The notes beneath the pieces were generated by a model. It worked only from the letters and a program-made list of their open reading frames with translations, ran no database searches and was not told where the DNA came from. Source: JBBDIK01 sp964640385 (GTDB lineage Bacteria; Actinomycetota; UBA4738; JBBDHU01). From it: a stretch of 64,000 nt of DNA. Positions within the stretch are counted from its first letter, which is position 1, and the number at the start of each line of letters is the position of its first letter. The stretch covers positions 62,001-126,000 of the forward strand of contig CAZXFL010000001.1 of assembly GCA_964640385.1 (NCBI GenBank), read 5' to 3'. The position numbers and the translations under genes were made by a program. Shown here one piece after another: positions 35,129 to 44,064 of this stretch.

Positions 35129-35980
35129 CTACGAGAAGACCGGCGCGTTCGTCTTGTCGGCCAGCCACGTCTGCTCGATCTCGGCGAGCGTCCCGTCTGA
35201 GCGCAGCGAGGCCATGGCCTCGTTGACGCACTCGACCAGGGGATTGCCCTTCTCCAGGACGAACCCGAACTGCTCCTGCGCCCCCCCGGTCTGCGGGAAC
35301 TGGCCGACGACCTTGGATCCGGGGATCTGGACGGCCGTGATGTAGAACGCCGTCGGCAGGTCCACGACGATGCCGTCGATCTGGCCGTTCTCGAGGGCGG
35401 ACTTTGCATCGTTGGTCGAGTCGTACACGTACGGATCTTCGGTCGGGTAGATCTCGTCCTCGATGTAGCTCAGGCTCGTCGTTCCAACCTGCGCACCTAG
35501 CTTCGCCTCCGTCAGGTCGGCCACGCTCGTCGCGTTCGCGATAGACGAATCCTTCTTCGCGACGAGCGCTTGCGCGACGTCGTAGTAGCCATCACTGAAC
35601 TCCACGACCTCGGCCCGCTCCGGCGTGATGGAAACCTGGGTCAAGTAGACGTCGAAGTCCTTCGGGCCCGGTGCGTAGGACTTGTTGAACGGCACCACCG
35701 TCCATTCCATCTCCTCAGGTGTGAAGCCCATCCGTTCCGCGACCGCGCGCGCAACCGCGCCTTCGTAGCCCTTGCCGTTGGACGGGTCGTTGCCCACGAA
35801 CCACGGCGGATACGCCGGCTTGTCCGCACCGATCGTCAGCTTCCCCGGGGTCAGGAGGTTCAGGTTCTCCTTGACGCAGGCATCAGTCCCTTGGGCCGCG
35901 GGAGGTGGCGGCGATGATCTTTGCGCACATCCGGCGAGCAATAGCGTGGCGGTGGCGATGAGAGCGAAGAACTTGCGCAT
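35129..35980 (-). CDS. Amino-acid ABC transporter substrate-binding lipoprotein (SBP family 3)
   Basis: 283 aa. Signal peptide MRKFFALIATATLLLAGC with lipobox LAGC (Cys18), Pro-rich linker, then the two-lobe family-3 domain: LTIGADKPAYPPWF, GYEGAVARAVAERMGF, DVYLTQVSITPERAEVVEFS, KLGAQVGTTSLSY and LENGQIDGIVVDLPTAFY. Proteins of this pattern bind polar or basic amino acids. A leader of about 36 bases carries GGGAGGGG; a TATGCT -10-like box sits upstream. Confidence 0.92.
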   Translation of the reverse strand: MRKFFALIATATLLLAGCAQRSSPPPPAAQGTDACVKENLNLLTPGKLTIGADKPAYPPWFVGNDPSNGKGYEGAVARAVAERMGFTPEEMEWTVVPFNKSYAPGPKDFDVYLTQVSITPERAEVVEFSDGYYDVAQALVAKKDSSIANATSVADLTEAKLGAQVGTTSLSYIEDEIYPTEDPYVYDSTNDAKSALENGQIDGIVVDLPTAFYITAVQIPGSKVVGQFPQTGGAQEQFGFVLEKGNPLVECVNEAMASLRSDGTLAEIEQTWLADKTNAPVFS

Positions 35981-36046
35981 CCTGACCCCTCCCGGTCGAA
36001 ACCCCGCGCGAGCATAGCGCAGGTACCCGTCCGCCTGTCGAGCCGG

Positions 36047-36814
36047 CTACCGGCGGGGCTCCCACGAGAAGAAGCGGATCGCCAGTGCGAGCCCGACCAG
36101 TCCCCAGGCAGCCACGACCAGCAAGTCGCTCCAGGCGAACGGCGTCCCGAGGAATCCCGCGCTCATGGCTGCAACGAACGGCCGTATCGGGAACACCCTC
36201 CCGATGAAGACGATCCAGCCAGGGGCGTCGACGCCGATGGGGATGAAGATGCCCGACAAGAACAGCAGGGGCAGGATCGACGCGTTGACGATGGCGGGGG
36301 CGGCGTCCGCGTTCGGGACGATCGCAGTGATCGCCAGCCCCAGTGCGGCGAAACTTGCGGCGCCGACCACGAGCGTCACGAGGAACTGCAGCAACGACTC
36401 GCCGGTCGGGATCGTCGCGTGATACAAGGCGGCCCCGAACGTCGCGCAGATCGTGACCAAGATCAGGGCGACGAACGCCGAATGCAGGATGCGTCCCGTG
36501 AGGTAGGTCCAGCCGGGCAGCGGCGTCCCGCGGAGCCGCTTGAGGACACCGTTCTCTCGCTGGAAGGTCACGCTCATCGCGATGTTCGTGTAGCACGCTG
36601 AGATCACGGAGAACGCCGCCATCGCGGCCACGTAGTAGCTCGACTGCCGGACCGTCGAGCCCTCGAGCTGCACCTCGCCGTTCCCGAGGAGGGCCGTGAA
36701 GATCACCAGGAACATCAACGGGAAGGCGAACGTGAAGAACGCCGACGCCGGGTTGCGCCAGAACGCCTTGTTCGTGAAGCGCACCTGGCGAAGAGTCAAC
36801 CCGACGTTGCTCAC
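36047..36814 (-). CDS. ABC-2 type exporter permease
   Basis: 255-aa membrane subunit with six predicted spans, e.g. FAFPLMFLVIFTALLG, FVALILVTICATFGAAL, FLVTLVVGAASFAALGLAI and ILPLLFLSGIFIPI, the last being the ABC-2 family signature region. Start GTG 36814 overlaps the ATPase stop (GTGA), with GGGGGAGGAG close upstream. With the next gene it forms a DrrAB-like drug or lipid exporter; the cargo is unknown. Confidence 0.88.
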   Translation of the reverse strand: MSNVGLTLRQVRFTNKAFWRNPASAFFTFAFPLMFLVIFTALLGNGEVQLEGSTVRQSSYYVAAMAAFSVISACYTNIAMSVTFQRENGVLKRLRGTPLPGWTYLTGRILHSAFVALILVTICATFGAALYHATIPTGESLLQFLVTLVVGAASFAALGLAITAIVPNADAAPAIVNASILPLLFLSGIFIPIGVDAPGWIVFIGRVFPIRPFVAAMSAGFLGTPFAWSDLLVVAAWGLVGLALAIRFFSWEPRR

Positions 36815-37728
36815 GACTCCTCCCCCATCCCCGAATGTTCCGCGGTCAACTCGAGGTAGATGTCCTCGAGTGTCGGCCGGTTCACGGTGATGTCCCCGAG
36901 CGCGACGCCGGCGTCGATGGCCCACCCGGTCAGGGCATGCAGGAAGGGCGCAGGATCTTCCGCCCGGTGCTCGGCGATCCCGTCTTCGAACATGACCTGA
37001 GCCGCCAGGACGTTGGGCAGCCGCCCATCGTCGACGCGGAACCGGACGATCGCCGTCCCGGTGTCCCGTCCGCCGAGCGTCTCCGGGGCGCCCCGGGCAA
37101 CGATCCGGCCCGCCGCGATCACCGCGACCTCGTCGGCGAGGACCTGTGCTTCGTCCATGTAGTGCGTCGTCAGGAACACGCTCTTGCCGAGCGCAGCCAG
37201 GTTCTTGACCACCTGCCACGCCGCGCGGCGCGCGTTCGGATCGAACCCGGTCGTCGGCTCGTCCAGGAACAGGAGCTCCGGATCGCCGGCCAGCGCGATG
37301 GCGACATCGAGCCGCCGCTGCTGACCGCCCGAGAGCCGGGCGACCTTCGCGTCCCGCTTCTGCTGCAGCCCGACGACCTCGATGACCTCGTCCAGCGGGC
37401 GCGGCGAGGGGTAGTAGCCCCGGTACAGTTCGATCGTCTCCGCGACGGTCAGGTACGGGTCGACCCCGGTCGATTGCAGCACGATCCCGACGCGTTCGCG
37501 CAGACCGCGCGGCCGCTGCGCCGGGTCGAACCCGAGGACGCTCACCTCACCGGCGGTCTGCGTCCGGTAGCCCTCGAGGATCTCGACGGTCGTCGTTTTC
37601 CCCGCGCCGTTGGGTCCGAGGAGCGCGAACACTTCGCCCCGCGGCACCGCCAGATCGATCCCCCGGACCGCGTGCACGTCGCCGTAGGACTTCTCGAGCC
37701 CGCGCGCCTCGATCGCCAGATCGCTCAC
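36811..37728 (-). CDS. ABC-2 type exporter ATP-binding protein (DrrA-like)
   Basis: 305 aa. Walker A LLGPNGAGKTTT, Q-loop IVLQSTGVDPYL, signature LSGGQQRRL, Walker B LLFLDEPTTGFDPNAR, switch His LTTHYMDEAQ. The ~90-residue C-terminal extension ends TLEDIYLELTAEHSG, as in DrrA/CcmA-type exporters. I start at GTG 37728, where homology begins (SDLAIEARGLEKSYG); the frame is open to 38004 but overlaps the DUF2203 gene. Confidence 0.9.
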   Translation of the reverse strand: MSDLAIEARGLEKSYGDVHAVRGIDLAVPRGEVFALLGPNGAGKTTTVEILEGYRTQTAGEVSVLGFDPAQRPRGLRERVGIVLQSTGVDPYLTVAETIELYRGYYPSPRPLDEVIEVVGLQQKRDAKVARLSGGQQRRLDVAIALAGDPELLFLDEPTTGFDPNARRAAWQVVKNLAALGKSVFLTTHYMDEAQVLADEVAVIAAGRIVARGAPETLGGRDTGTAIVRFRVDDGRLPNVLAAQVMFEDGIAEHRAEDPAPFLHALTGWAIDAGVALGDITVNRPTLEDIYLELTAEHSGMGEES

Positions 37729-37738
37729 GGCGGGGAGC

Positions 37739-38110
37739 CTACAGGGGGCGACGGCTGCTGAAGCCGGACTCCCGGTCGTGCCAGTAGCCGACCTCATCCT
37801 CGCCGAGCCGCCAGCACAGGAACACCGGCTCCCCATCCCGCTCGCTCGGGAAGTCGACCAGTCCGGACTCCGGATCGCGAACGACGATGCCCTCCGCCAA
37901 GACCTGCTCCAGCTCCTCGCGGATCGCCCGGTTGGCGTCGATCGACGCCGCGCTCTCCGCACCACCGCCGTTCCCGCCCGCGGACCGACCGACCTGCTGC
38001 GCACCGGCGATCACCGCGTGGCGCGCCTCCCGGATCCGCTCGAGCCGTCCGCGCAGGTCGACGAGCATCGCGTTCGCTTCCTCCACGGTGAACAGCCGTT
38101 CGTCGGGCAT
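37739..38110 (-). CDS. DUF2203 family protein
   Basis: 123 aa. The opening RLFTVEEANAMLVDLRGRLE and the closing FLCWRLGEDEVGYWHDRESGF plus SSRRPL are the hallmark ends of this small conserved family found in Actinomycetota, Bacillota and others; a helical middle carries an Ala/Gly-rich insertion. Function unknown. Its ATG abuts the HAD stop (TAGATG), so the two are coupled. Confidence 0.88.
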   Translation of the reverse strand: MPDERLFTVEEANAMLVDLRGRLERIREARHAVIAGAQQVGRSAGGNGGGAESAASIDANRAIREELEQVLAEGIVVRDPESGLVDFPSERDGEPVFLCWRLGEDEVGYWHDRESGFSSRRPL

Positions 38111-38812
38111 CTAGACCTCGATCAGCTCTCCGAGCTGATCGAGCGACGTGATCCGCGCCCCGACCTCGGGGTCGGCGAAGCGGTCGCGGCGGTCGATCAG
38201 GACCGGGAAAATGCCGACAGCCACAGCCGGATCCACATCGAAGTGTGGGCTGTCTCCGACGTAGGCGGTATCGCTCGGGGACACACCCGCTCGCTCCAGC
38301 GCCCGGCGGAAGAGATCGAGATCCGGCTTCTCGATCCCTTCGATCCCGGAGATGACTCGAACGGGGAAGTAGTCACGCACTTCGAGGCGCTCCAGCAGGG
38401 CCTCCAACCAGGCTTCGAAGTTCGAGATGATGCCGAGCGCTGCTCCCGCGGAATGCAGCCGGTCGAGCGCCGGCCGAACGTCCTCGAAGAGCGCGTAGTT
38501 CGCCATGTCGCTGAAGGTGGTCCAGAGACGGTTCGGAAGGCCATCGTCAATCGGAAGATCGAGGGACACGAGCATCCGCTCGTACACATCCACCCAGAAT
38601 CCCCTCGAAGCGCGCAGCGACGTCGTCCATCGCTCCCCGTCACGGGCCGCCTCCGAGAAGCGCTGGAGCACCACCTCCGACGCCGATCTGACCTCCCCGA
38701 GTTCGCGCGTCGTCCCCTCCGCCTCGAGCACCTGCACGAATAGCTCCGGAAAGGATGGGTGCGGGTGCACCAATGTCTCTCCGACATCGAAGAAGACCGC
38801 CTTGAACCTCAC
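38111..38812 (-). CDS. HAD-superfamily hydrolase
   Basis: 233 aa. Motif I FFDVGETLVHP lacks the second Asp (DVGET rather than DxDxT), as in the DVGxT subgroup related to HDHD3/haloacid-type proteins. Motif II LGIISNFE, motif III Lys in IEKPDLDLFRRAL, and motif IV YVGDSPHFDVDPA. Many such proteins are small-molecule phosphatases. Start GTG 38812 lies six bases after TATCAT, suggesting a leaderless message; the frame is open upstream but into coaE. Confidence 0.85.
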   Translation of the reverse strand: MRFKAVFFDVGETLVHPHPSFPELFVQVLEAEGTTRELGEVRSASEVVLQRFSEAARDGERWTTSLRASRGFWVDVYERMLVSLDLPIDDGLPNRLWTTFSDMANYALFEDVRPALDRLHSAGAALGIISNFEAWLEALLERLEVRDYFPVRVISGIEGIEKPDLDLFRRALERAGVSPSDTAYVGDSPHFDVDPAVAVGIFPVLIDRRDRFADPEVGARITSLDQLGELIEV

Positions 38813-38818
38813 GGTCGC

Positions 38819-38824
38819 ATGATA
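38819..38824 (-). promoter_or_regulatory. -10 box for leaderless HAD hydrolase
   Basis: TATCAT (5/6) on the - strand, GCGACC spacer, then GTG 38812. No Shine-Dalgarno precedes the start. Confidence 0.5.
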
Positions 38825-38834
38825 GCCACGACGC

Positions 38835-39443
38835 TCAGCTGCGCTGGCCGGTGCGGTGTTCGAGTTCGCCCCAGAGCCGCTCGACCTGCCGCTGGAGGTC
38901 CTCCAGGGAACCCTCGTTGCGGATGACTGCATCGGCGAGCGATTCCTTGTCCTCCTCCGAGGCCTGCACAGCGTTGCGGGCACGGATGTCCTCTTCGCTG
39001 CGGCCCGGGTCGATCATCACGCGGCGAACGCGTTCGTCCTCAGGCGCTTCGACCACGACGATCACGTCGCACTCCGCGTCGAACCCCGACTCCAGCAGCA
39101 GCGGTGCGTCGAAGACCACGACCTTGTCGGTGCTGTGGAAGGGCTCGATGCGCTCGCGAAGCATGCGGAAGATCTCCGGATGCAGCAGCGTTTCGAGCTC
39201 CTTGCGTTCGATGTCGTTTGAGAACACGCGCTGGGCCAGCGCCGCCCGATCGATCTCGCCGCCCGGCAGCAGCACGTCGGATCCGAACAACTCCACGACG
39301 CCCACGTAGCCGCTGGTCCCGAGTTCTACCGCCTCTCGCGCGAGCTTGTCGGCATCGAACACGACCGCGCCCCGTTCGGCGAGGAGCCTGGCGACGGTGG
39401 TCTTGCCGGACCCGATGCTCCCGGTGAGGCCGACGAGCAGCAC
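38835..39443 (-). CDS. coaE: Dephospho-CoA kinase
   Basis: 202 aa, last step of CoA synthesis. P-loop GLTGSIGSGKTT (residues 5-16), FDADKLAREAVELG in the CoA/acceptor site, VVVFDAPLLLESG and the lid/Arg region EDERVRRVMI. The start is GTG 39443 in a TAGTG overlap with the rpsA stop. The rpsA-coaE pair is conserved in Actinomycetota. Confidence 0.95.
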   Translation of the reverse strand: MLLVGLTGSIGSGKTTVARLLAERGAVVFDADKLAREAVELGTSGYVGVVELFGSDVLLPGGEIDRAALAQRVFSNDIERKELETLLHPEIFRMLRERIEPFHSTDKVVVFDAPLLLESGFDAECDVIVVVEAPEDERVRRVMIDPGRSEEDIRARNAVQASEEDKESLADAVIRNEGSLEDLQRQVERLWGELEHRTGQRS

Positions 39444-40813
39444 TACTCGCCGCGTCCCTCGCGGCGCTTAAGTTCCTCGACGATCGACTCCAGGGAGACG
39501 TCCGCGTCCGCGTCCGCGTCTTCGCCCTCCGCCGCAGGTGCCGCCTCGGCGACCGCGGGCTCGAGGGCGACCTCCGCCGGCGCCGCCGGCTCGGGCGCCG
39601 CCGCGAGCTCCTCGGCCGGCTCCGGCTCGGGCTCCGCAGCGACGACTGGTTCCGCAGGAGCAACCTCGGCCGGTGCCACGGGCGCTTCCGCCTCGATCTC
39701 GGCTACCGGGACCGTGACCGACGCGCCACCGACCTGCTTCATCGACAGCGAGACCCGGCGGCGCGGAACGTCCACCTCGATGACCCGGGCGCGCACGGGA
39801 TCCCCGACGGAGATCACCTGTTCGGGCGACTCGACATGCTCCTCCGACAGTTCGGAGATGTGGACCAGGCCCTCGATGCCCTGCGACACGCGGACGAACG
39901 CACCGAACGGCACGAGCTTGGTGACTTCGCCCTCGATGACCTCGCCGGCGCTGTACTGGCGCTCGAACTCCTTCCAGGGATCCTCCTGGGTGGCCTTCAG
40001 CGACAGGGACACGCGCTCACGCTCCAGGTCGACGTCGAGCACTTCGACCTCGACCTCCTCACCCACCGTCACGACTTCGTTCGGGTGGTCGACGTGCTTC
40101 CAGGACAGCTCGGAAACGTGAACCAACCCGTCCACCCCGCCGAGATCGACGAACGCCCCGAAGTTCACGATCGACGAGACCGTGCCCGTGCGGCGCTCGC
40201 CCTTCTGCAGCGAGTCCAGGAACTTCTTTCGGCCCTCGGACTGCGACTCCTCGAGGAATGCGCGGCGCGAGAGCACGACGTTGTTGCGGTTGCGGTCCAG
40301 CTCGATGATCTTGCACTCAAGCTGGGTCCCGACGAACGGGTGCAGATCGCGCACCCGGCGCAGGTCCACCAGCGACGCGGGCAGGAACCCGCGCAAGCCG
40401 ATGTCCAGGATCAGGCCGCCCTTGACGACCTCGATCACGGGGCCCTCGATCGTGCCGCCCCCGTTCATGATCTCCTCGATGCGTCCCCACGCCCGCTCGT
40501 ACTGCGCGCGCTTCTTCGAGAGGATGAGCCGCCCCTCCTTGTCCTCCTTCTGCAGGACCAGGGCTTCGATCCTGTCGCCGACCTTGACGACCTCGGAGGG
40601 GTCGACGTCGTGACGGATCGAGAGTTCCTTGCTGGGGATGACGCCTTCCGACTTGTAGCCGATGTCCAGGAGCACTTCGTCGCGGTCGATCTTGACGACG
40701 GTGCCTTCCATGATGTCGCCGTCGTTGAAGTCCTTGAGGCTCTCTTCGATGGCCGCTACCAGCTCCTCGGGCGTGAGGTCGCGCTCGAGTGCGGCCGTGT
40801 CCGTATCGGTCAT
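39443..40813 (-). CDS. rpsA: 30S ribosomal protein S1
   Basis: 456 aa. Four S1 OB-fold repeats: about residues 35-105 (GTVVKIDRDEVLLDIGYKSE), 120-185 (GPVIEVVKGGLILDIGLRGF), 205-275 (GTVSSIVNFGAFVDLGGVDG) and 290-360 (GEVTKLVPFGAFVRVSQGIE). The last ~90 residues form an acidic Ala/Pro/Glu tail with ADADADV before a short helix (SLESIVEELKRREG). Start ATG 40813 has AGGAGGAG about ten bases upstream; an in-frame ATG at 40846 is less well placed. A long leader (about 85 bases) follows a good promoter. Confidence 0.96.
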   Translation of the reverse strand: MTDTDTAALERDLTPEELVAAIEESLKDFNDGDIMEGTVVKIDRDEVLLDIGYKSEGVIPSKELSIRHDVDPSEVVKVGDRIEALVLQKEDKEGRLILSKKRAQYERAWGRIEEIMNGGGTIEGPVIEVVKGGLILDIGLRGFLPASLVDLRRVRDLHPFVGTQLECKIIELDRNRNNVVLSRRAFLEESQSEGRKKFLDSLQKGERRTGTVSSIVNFGAFVDLGGVDGLVHVSELSWKHVDHPNEVVTVGEEVEVEVLDVDLERERVSLSLKATQEDPWKEFERQYSAGEVIEGEVTKLVPFGAFVRVSQGIEGLVHISELSEEHVESPEQVISVGDPVRARVIEVDVPRRRVSLSMKQVGGASVTVPVAEIEAEAPVAPAEVAPAEPVVAAEPEPEPAEELAAAPEPAAPAEVALEPAVAEAAPAAEGEDADADADVSLESIVEELKRREGRGE

Positions 40814-40902
40814 GCGGTTGGGTCTCCTCCTGACACGCGGCCGCACCCGGTCGGCGATTGGGATTTGCCGTCGGGCACAACGCGCCCGCGCGTCGCCCGC
40901 AG

Positions 40903-40932
40903 ATACTAGGTGACCTGCGGAAACACCGTCAA
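40903..40932 (-). promoter_or_regulatory. rpsA promoter
   Basis: TTGACG (40927-40932, 5/6) and TAGTAT (40903-40908, 4/6) on the - strand, 18 bases apart. The -35 overlaps the stop region of the upstream membrane-protein gene. Confidence 0.6.
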
Positions 40933-41321
40933 ACGCGAGATCTTCGCGCGACCACGGTAGCGAGGCCGAACCCGAGCCATCCGGCCACGATGAGCCATTG
41001 CCAGGGCTGCAACCATTCGCCCATGAGCCCTGAGGCGAGCACCCCCAGGCCGGCCACTACGAACATCCCGACGACCGCCCACCGCTGCCTGCGACGACGG
41101 AGCGCTCCGGCAACCAGGAGCGCCATCACCCCGCCGGCGAGAAGGAATCCCCCTGGGAAGATCGCCATGTGCGCCGTGTCCGACGCGACTATCTCAACGT
41201 CCCAGTCGTTCTGGATACCGAGGGCGACCAGCCAGAAGCCCGCTGGGATCCAGATGGCAGCCGTCACCACCGCGAAGGCCAGCGCGGCCCGCCGAACCCC
41301 TTCGCCGTCGCCCGCCGACAT
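40929..41321 (-). CDS. Small unrecognised membrane protein
   Basis: About 130 aa with four predicted spans: AFAVVTAAIWIPAGFWLVAL, GGFLLAGGVMALLVAGAL, WAVVGMFVVAGLGVLA and WLIVAGWLGFGLATVVA, separated by a basic RRRRQR loop. I do not recognise the family. Two starts are possible: TTG 41327, overlapping the polA TGA, or ATG 41321. It lies between polA and rpsA on the same strand and contains the rpsA -35 at its 3' end. Confidence 0.7.
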   Translation of the reverse strand: MSAGDGEGVRRAALAFAVVTAAIWIPAGFWLVALGIQNDWDVEIVASDTAHMAIFPGGFLLAGGVMALLVAGALRRRRQRWAVVGMFVVAGLGVLASGLMGEWLQPWQWLIVAGWLGFGLATVVARRSRV

Positions 41322-41323
41322 CG

Positions 41324-43975
41324 TCAATGGCCCTCAGGCGCGGCCTCGGCCCAGTTCGGACCCCACCCGATGTCTGCCACCAGGGGGACCGTCAGGTCGA
41401 CCGAGTGTTCCATCCGGTCGCGGACTAGGGCCGCCGCGTCCTCGACCTGCGATGCCCCGACCTCGAAGACCAGCTCGTCGTGCACGGTCAGAAGCATGTG
41501 CAGATCGAGGCCGGCATCCGCCACGGCCGCGTCCATCCGAACCATCGCGACCTTGAACACGTCGCTCGCGCTGCCCTGGATCGGGGCGTTCAGCGCCATC
41601 CGCCGGCCGATCTCCTGCACCCGGGGGTTGCTCGCCTGCAGCTCGGGGATGTAGCGCCGGCGCCCGAGCATGGTCTCGGTGTAGCCGTCCGCGGCCGCAC
41701 GCCCGACCTGCTTGTCGAGGTACTCCTGGATGCCCGGGAAACTCTCGAAGTAGGCGTCCATGATCTCCATCGCCTCGTCGGGAGCGATGTCGAGCCGCTG
41801 GGCCAGCCCGTACGCGTTCATCCCGTACGCCAGGCCGTAGTTGACCATCTTGGCTCGCCGGCGCGATTCGGTATCGACCTTGTCGGGGGGGAGGTCGAAG
41901 ACCTGCGCTGCGGTGGCAGTGTGGATGTCCGCGCCGGACGCGAACGCCGCCCGCAGCCCCTCATCCCCCGAGAGGTGCGCCAGGACCCGGAGCTCGATCT
42001 GCGAGTAGTCGGCGACCAGCAGGACCTGATCGGTCCCTCCCGGGACGAACGCGCGACGGATCCGACGGCCCAGATCGCTGCGCACCGGGATGTTCTGCAG
42101 GTTCGGGTTCGACGACGAGAGCCGGCCCGTGGCGGCGACGGCCTGGTTGAAGGTCGTATGGATACGTTCGGTCGCAGGGTCGACCAGCCGCGGCAGCGCT
42201 TCCAGGTACGTCGAGTTCAGCTTGTCCAACTCGCGCCACCGGAGCAGCGCGTCAACGATCGGATGGTCATCCCGGAGCTTCTCCAGGACCGAGGCATCGG
42301 TCGACAGCTCCCCCTTCGGAGTCTTCTTGCCGGGGGTGAGGCCGAGCTTCTCGTAGAGCACCACGCGCAGCTGGAGCGGCGAGTTCAGGTTGAACTCCTC
42401 GCCGGCGTGATCGTAGATCTCGGCCCGGAGCCCGTCCATCTCCTCGTGGACGCCGGTCGCCATCTCGTTCAGATACGACACGTCGAGCGCGATGCCGCGC
42501 GCCTGCATCCGGGCCAGGACCGACGACAGTGGCAACTCGACGTCGCGGAGCAGGTCCGCCAGGCCCGCCTTCTCCAGACGCTCCTGCATCACCGGCACCA
42601 GCAGTGCGACGGCGGCAGCCGCGCCGGCTGTCTCGCGCCACAACTCGGCGAACAGCTGCCCTTCCTCCGAGCCCGTCGCCGACTCCAGCAGGTCGCTCCC
42701 CAGGTAGGTGACGCACAGATCCGCCAGCGGATAGTCGGCGGCCGCCGGATCCAGGAGGTACCCGGCGAGCAAGGTGTCGAACGCTACCCCTTCCAGCGTC
42801 CGGCCTTCGGCGACGAGGACGGTCTCGAGTTCCTTGGCCTCGTGGAGCCACTTCGGCGCGTCCTCCTCAGCGAACGCCCTGGCCAGGCCGGCGGGCATCA
42901 CGCCCACCTCGGCGAACATCGCCCGCCCCTCTCCTGCAGACGCAGCGACGCCGGCGAGCTTCGACCCCTCGACCAGTCCCGCAACGGATTTCGGCGTCCG
43001 GGCGTCGACCGCCTTCCCGACGGCCGATGCCGTTCCCTGCTCAAGATCCAGCTCGAGCGCGGGGGAAGCGTCGGACGGCCCGGTGGCCGCCGGGGTTCGT
43101 GTGGCGACGACGGTCTCCTCCAGCCGATCCAGGAGGCTTCGGAACTCGAGCGAGATGAACAAGCTGCGGACCGCCTGCATGTCCCACTCTCCGATCCGGC
43201 AGTCCTCGGGTTCGACGTCGAGGTCCACGTCCGTCTCGAGCCGCGCGAGGTCCTTGTTCAGCTCGAGCTGCTCTTTGGAGGCTTCGACGTTCTCCTTCTG
43301 CTTGCCCTTGAGGTCGTAAGTGCGCCGGAGCAGCTCCTCGATCGACCCGAACTGCTGCACGAGCTTCGCCGCCGTCTTCTCCCCGATGCCGGGGACCCCG
43401 GGGATGTTGTCCGATGCATCGCCTTTGAGCGCGACGAAGTCCAGGTACCTCGATGGTGGGATGCCGAAGCGCGCTTCGACGGCCACCTCGTCGTAGCGGA
43501 CGATGTCCGAGATCCCCTTGCGGTTGAACATCACGGTGATGCCGGGCCGCACGAGCTGGAAGAAGTCGCGGTCGGCGGTGACGATCACGGCGTCGATCCC
43601 TCGGTCGGCTGCCCGCATCGCCAGCGTGCCGATCGCGTCGTCCGCCTCGTGGCCCTCGACCTCGACGATCGGGACGTCCAGCGTCTCGAGGACCTCGTGG
43701 ATCAGGCCCATCTGGTCGCGGAACTCGCTCGGAGCCTCCGGCCTGCCGGCCTTGTAGTCCTCGTACTTCTCCAGCCGCACCGTCGGCGCGCCTTTGTCGA
43801 ACGCGACCGCCAGGTACTCGGGCCGCTCATCCGCCAGCAGCTTGATCAGCATGGACGTGAACCCGTAGACCGCGTTCGTGATCTGGCCGGTAGACGTGGC
43901 GAGGCTCGTCGGGAGGGCGAAGAACGCCCGGTACGACAGGCTGTGCCCGTCGAGGAGGTAGATGCGCTCGGTCAC
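41324..43975 (-). CDS. polA: DNA polymerase I
   Basis: 883 aa. N-terminal 5'-3' exonuclease (YLLDGHSLSYRAFFAL, VEGHEADDAIGTLA, VTADRDFFQLV, ALKGDASDNIPGVPGIG). The middle 3'-5' exonuclease domain is degenerate: no DxE motif is visible in the 290-470 region, so proofreading is probably lost, as in many relatives. The polymerase domain has SSSNPNLQNIPVR, LLVADYSQIELRVLAHLS, RRRAKMVNYGLAYGMNAYG and LLTVHDELVFE. O-helix Tyr713 corresponds to E. coli Phe762; Tyr there is also seen in mycobacterial PolA. Start GTG 43975 follows a TACAAT box by eight bases. Confidence 0.97.
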   Translation of the reverse strand: MTERIYLLDGHSLSYRAFFALPTSLATSTGQITNAVYGFTSMLIKLLADERPEYLAVAFDKGAPTVRLEKYEDYKAGRPEAPSEFRDQMGLIHEVLETLDVPIVEVEGHEADDAIGTLAMRAADRGIDAVIVTADRDFFQLVRPGITVMFNRKGISDIVRYDEVAVEARFGIPPSRYLDFVALKGDASDNIPGVPGIGEKTAAKLVQQFGSIEELLRRTYDLKGKQKENVEASKEQLELNKDLARLETDVDLDVEPEDCRIGEWDMQAVRSLFISLEFRSLLDRLEETVVATRTPAATGPSDASPALELDLEQGTASAVGKAVDARTPKSVAGLVEGSKLAGVAASAGEGRAMFAEVGVMPAGLARAFAEEDAPKWLHEAKELETVLVAEGRTLEGVAFDTLLAGYLLDPAAADYPLADLCVTYLGSDLLESATGSEEGQLFAELWRETAGAAAAVALLVPVMQERLEKAGLADLLRDVELPLSSVLARMQARGIALDVSYLNEMATGVHEEMDGLRAEIYDHAGEEFNLNSPLQLRVVLYEKLGLTPGKKTPKGELSTDASVLEKLRDDHPIVDALLRWRELDKLNSTYLEALPRLVDPATERIHTTFNQAVAATGRLSSSNPNLQNIPVRSDLGRRIRRAFVPGGTDQVLLVADYSQIELRVLAHLSGDEGLRAAFASGADIHTATAAQVFDLPPDKVDTESRRRAKMVNYGLAYGMNAYGLAQRLDIAPDEAMEIMDAYFESFPGIQEYLDKQVGRAAADGYTETMLGRRRYIPELQASNPRVQEIGRRMALNAPIQGSASDVFKVAMVRMDAAVADAGLDLHMLLTVHDELVFEVGASQVEDAAALVRDRMEHSVDLTVPLVADIGWGPNWAEAAPEGH

Positions 43976-43983
43976 CAGGGCGG

Positions 43984-43989
43984 ATTGTA
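43984..43989 (-). promoter_or_regulatory. -10 box for near-leaderless polA
   Basis: TACAAT (5/6) on the - strand, eight bases before GTG 43975. No Shine-Dalgarno is visible in between. Confidence 0.5.
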
Positions 43990-44035
43990 GTCGGCCCCCG
44001 ATGGCTGCCGGCCCGTGTCCGAGGCGATCGATCGT

Positions 44036-44064
44036 CTGACGGATTCCGACCTCCCAGATAGACT
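44036..44064 (+). promoter_or_regulatory. Candidate promoter for the iron permease gene
   Basis: CTGACG (44036-44041) and TAGACT (44059-44064), each 4/6 to consensus, with a 17-base spacer. The short inverted repeat GTTAGGTAAC (44086-44095) lies about 15-25 bases past the predicted start and could be an iron-regulator site, but the match is short. Confidence 0.4.

Noticed and set aside
41480..43990. 836-codon + strand frame opposite polA
   Set aside because: High-GC antisense frame; polA on the - strand has every expected motif.
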